Below, in pieces: positions 61,849 to 64,000 of a stretch of DNA of 64,000 nucleotides (positions within the stretch are counted from its first letter, which is position 1; each line of letters starts with the position of its first letter). Made by a program: the position numbers and the translations under genes. This DNA comes from Butyrivibrio sp. VCD2006 (lineage in GTDB: Bacteria > Bacillota > Clostridia > Lachnospirales > Lachnospiraceae), in contig NZ_AUIX01000024.1 of the NCBI RefSeq assembly GCF_000423925.1, forward strand, positions 36,113-100,112. The letters are read 5' to 3'. The notes beneath the pieces were generated by a model that saw only the letters and a program-made list of their open reading frames with translations, was not told where the DNA came from and searched no databases.

Positions 61849-63498
61849 TTACTTAAGTGTCACTCCCTTGAAATAAATATCACTCCAGCCTGCCCACTGC
61901 GGTATAAACTCCTCAACGCGATCACTTTTCACAAACAGATGCTTAAGTGAAAACATAGGAACCCAAACAGCATCATCCTGGATCAGCTTCTTTTCAAGTG
62001 CAGCATATTCTGCCATTCTCTCACCCTGATCAACAATGCCCCTTGCCGCAGCTATCCGCGCGATTGTAGCGTCATCAGCGTAATTATTTGATCTGATCAC
62101 TGTATTTTCCTTACTTCCAAAGAACGTATAGATAATATTATCCGGATCATTGTAATCGAGTATCCACATAGCAAGAAAAGCTTCCATATTTCCGCTGTTT
62201 CTAAGATCAAGCCAGCTTGCATGGTCATAATTCTTGATATTGGCGTTAATTCCTACATCTCCAAGATTCTGTGAAATTATCTGTATGATGTTCTTTACGG
62301 CATCAGCTGCATCTGAATCAAGAGCAAGCTCCATATCGAAACCATCAGCATATCCCGCTTCCTCTAAAAGCTTCTTAGCCGCATCCGGATCATACTTAAG
62401 CCATCCCTGATTATCATTGCTATAGCCAAGACAGCCGGAAGGATATGCACCATCTTCTAGCTTTCCATCTCCGCTGTATATCGAATCAAGAATGGACTGA
62501 CGATCAATTGCAAGCTGTATTGCTTTTCTTACCTTAACATCCCCTAAAGGCTCGATTTTTTCATTAAACATCAGATAATTCAGTCCGAGACGATTTGTGG
62601 AAACGATGTTATCCTTATACTTAGTCTTATATGTGGACTCCACTATGGCAGAATCAATCATAAGACAATCGAGGATATCAAGATCACCCTTCTGAAAAGC
62701 CATATCCATCGAGGATGCATCCATTACCCTTGCCGTTACATGCTTTACAGAAGGCTCCTTCCCCCAATATAGCGGATTGTAGTCAAAAGTCAGTCCTGAA
62801 CCGCGCTCCCATGCCGTTACAACATAAGGTCCCGTTCCAAGCGTTTTCTCAGGAACTGTACCAAATTCATCACCTGCTTTTTCTACGATAGATTTCGAAA
62901 GAATACTCGTTGAAGGAGTAGCCAGCTGTGCCAAAAATCCCGCAAATGGCTCTGATAGCGTTATCGTAAGGTGAGTATCATCCTCAACCTTTATACCGGT
63001 CAATTCATTCGCAGAGCCATCCATAAGAGCCTCTGCCCCATCAATTGAAATCGCATAATCCACCTGCTGACTATCAGGAAGCGTAAGAATGCGCTCGAAA
63101 GTAAACTTAACATCCTCAGCTGTAAGCGGCGTTCCATCCGAGAAAACCACACCATCACGAAGCGTAATACTATAGGCGAGTCCATCATCAGACACCGAAT
63201 AATCCTCTGCAAGACTCTTCTCTATACTTGTACTTCCGTCACTCTTTGGAACAACTTCAAAAAGTGTATCAAACACATTCATAGGTACGAGATAATCATT
63301 TGTGGTCCTATGCACATCCATACTGACAATATCAGCATTTAAAGCAATTTTAAGCGAAGCATCATCCGTATTTCCTGCGGCACTCTCCGCAGCAGGTTTT
63401 TCCTCAGTCTTAGGCGCACTACCACATCCTCCCAATAAGAGAGATACCGCAAGTACCGAGCAAACTATTCTTGCCCCTATCAAACATTCATGTCTCAA
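61849..63498 (-). CDS. Peptide ABC transporter substrate-binding lipoprotein (OppA/DppA-type)
   Basis: A 549-residue SBP_bac_5 lipoprotein: lipobox VSLLLGGCGS (Cys about 25), DPVTSxxL-type opening SMDVHRTTNDYLVPMNVFDT, FSDGTPLTAEDVKFTFERIL, and LDYNDPDNIIYTFFGSKENT, typical of the family. It captures peptides (or nickel/other solutes in some members) outside the cell. The start is TTG at 63498 with GGAGG eight bases upstream; no ATG fits. First gene of the operon binding protein-OppB-OppC-OppD-OppF. Confidence 0.92.
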   Translation of the reverse strand: MRHECLIGARIVCSVLAVSLLLGGCGSAPKTEEKPAAESAAGNTDDASLKIALNADIVSMDVHRTTNDYLVPMNVFDTLFEVVPKSDGSTSIEKSLAEDYSVSDDGLAYSITLRDGVVFSDGTPLTAEDVKFTFERILTLPDSQQVDYAISIDGAEALMDGSANELTGIKVEDDTHLTITLSEPFAGFLAQLATPSTSILSKSIVEKAGDEFGTVPEKTLGTGPYVVTAWERGSGLTFDYNPLYWGKEPSVKHVTARVMDASSMDMAFQKGDLDILDCLMIDSAIVESTYKTKYKDNIVSTNRLGLNYLMFNEKIEPLGDVKVRKAIQLAIDRQSILDSIYSGDGKLEDGAYPSGCLGYSNDNQGWLKYDPDAAKKLLEEAGYADGFDMELALDSDAADAVKNIIQIISQNLGDVGINANIKNYDHASWLDLRNSGNMEAFLAMWILDYNDPDNIIYTFFGSKENTVIRSNNYADDATIARIAAARGIVDQGERMAEYAALEKKLIQDDAVWVPMFSLKHLFVKSDRVEEFIPQWAGWSDIYFKGVTLK

Positions 63499-63604
63499 AT
63501 CGAAATCCTCCTCATTTATATATATCTTCTCACCTTAAATGATACGATATTTAGTGATAGATAATTATTAAAATACGATAAAATTTAAACAAAAAGATAA
63601 ATAA

Positions 63605-63646
63605 AAAAGCCTATACATCAACAAAATTTGTGATGTATAGGCTTTT
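63605..63646. terminator. 16-bp perfect-stem terminator between tRNAs and opp operon
   Basis: AAAAGCCTATACATCA (63605-63620) and its exact complement (63631-63646). On the minus strand the T run (complement of 63602-63608) ends the tRNA transcript. Confidence 0.85.
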
Positions 63647-63660
63647 AAAGCAAAAAAAGA

Positions 63661-63733
<73 letters not shown>

Positions 63734-63742
63734 AAACTTGAG

Positions 63743-63816
63743 TAGCGGGGACAGGATTTGAACCTATGACCTTCGGGTTATGAGCCCGACGAGCTTCCAG
63801 ACTGCTCCACCCCGCG
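63743..63816 (-). tRNA. Initiator tRNA-fMet (CAT)
   Basis: 74 bases on the minus strand: acceptor CGCGGGG/CCCCGCT with an unpaired first position, three G:C pairs next to the anticodon loop (GGGCTCATAACCC) and T-loop GGTTCAAATCC. The 1-72 mismatch and GGG:CCC stem mark it as the initiator. CCA is not encoded. Confidence 0.95.
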
Positions 63817-63836
63817 ATATTCAATTTTGGGATGCT

Positions 63837-63911
63837 CCACTAGACTCGAGATTACCTCGTCAAGTGGACACCCATGGTTCGCACTAAGTTAGAAACTACC
63901 TCATTAAGTGC
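63837..63911 (-). repeat. Two related stem-loops in the tRNA spacer
   Basis: 63837-63867 and 63881-63911, both 31 bases on the minus strand, share the pattern CACTT-A-GAGGTA-T-TC and end in AGTG. Each can form a stem (CCACT/AGTGG; GCACT/AGTGC). They are tandem copies, perhaps tRNA-processing signals or remnants of a degraded tRNA. Confidence 0.5.
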
Positions 63912-63921
63912 TCTACTCAAA

Positions 63922-64000
63922 TGGATGGCGGTGGATTCGAACCACCGAAGCAATTTGCAGCAGATTTACAGTCTGTCCCCTTTGGCCACTCGGGAAGCCA
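63922..64000 (-). tRNA. tRNA-Tyr (GTA), 5' end cut by window edge
   Basis: Anticodon arm CAGACTGTAAATCTG (GTA), long class II variable arm, T-arm GGTGGTTCGAATCCACC, acceptor 3' strand GCCATCC with discriminator A. Only the last four bases of the 5' acceptor strand are inside the window. Confidence 0.93.

Overview
The window looks like chromosomal DNA from a motile-type, anaerobic Firmicute of the Lachnospiraceae, most like Butyrivibrio or Pseudobutyrivibrio. This is an inference from gene content: Feo loci with FeoB-associated Cys-rich protein, EFR1-type ferredoxin, BspA-like and transglutaminase surface proteins, c-di-GMP proteins, many GNATs, strong GGAGG ribosome sites and occasional TTG/GTG starts. 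No phage, insertion sequence, rRNA or CRISPR was seen.

Layout. 1-12.7 kb: partial MATE exporter, a hypothetical protein behind a structured leader, a two-gene surface/secreted operon (transglutaminase-like protein and lipoprotein), a peptidase-S51/PAS/GGDEF/EAL fusion, two paralogous secreted proteins and a CPBP protease. 12.8-20.7 kb: an IlvD/Edd dehydratase followed by a 'graveyard' of GNAT genes mixed with truncated or chimeric remnants (GNAT, flavodoxin joined to transglutaminase, methyltransferase, BMP lipoprotein joined to an LRR protein). 20.7-26.9 kb: ParB-like protein, a 54-bp tandem repeat, SGNH lipoprotein, SpoIIE-type phosphatase, and a PadR/ferredoxin operon. 27-37.8 kb: AAC(3)/YjdF pair, two ABC-2 type transporters, GNATs, EFR1 ferredoxin, an RsgA GTPase behind a leader peptide and terminator, and a polar amino-acid ABC transporter whose ATPase carries an RsbW-like ATPase domain.

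38-52 kb is a metal-homeostasis island. A heterodimeric ABC exporter, feoA, an internally deleted feoB and a Cys-rich FeoC-like protein form one operon. Enolase, a 26-aa membrane peptide, a DUF6110-like protein with a P1B-type ATPase, and a second, intact feo locus (feoA-feoB-Cys-rich protein-mini-Fur-HMA protein) follow, then a DtxR/MntR-type regulator. The same palindrome, GTTAGC-N4-GCTAAC, recurs in front of these units and nowhere else that I noticed. I infer it is the operator of the DtxR-type regulator at 50692-51072, making the island one metal-responsive regulon that includes enolase. This is the strongest candidate for an undescribed system here.

52-64 kb: flavodoxin/MarR pair behind a 20-bp perfect inverted repeat, a second MarR, KtrB/KtrA potassium uptake, a hybrid histidine kinase directly behind a complete opp/dpp peptide ABC operon, and a tRNA cluster (Phe, fMet, partial Tyr) at the right edge. 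All function calls rest on recognised motifs read by eye; no database search or folding program was run.
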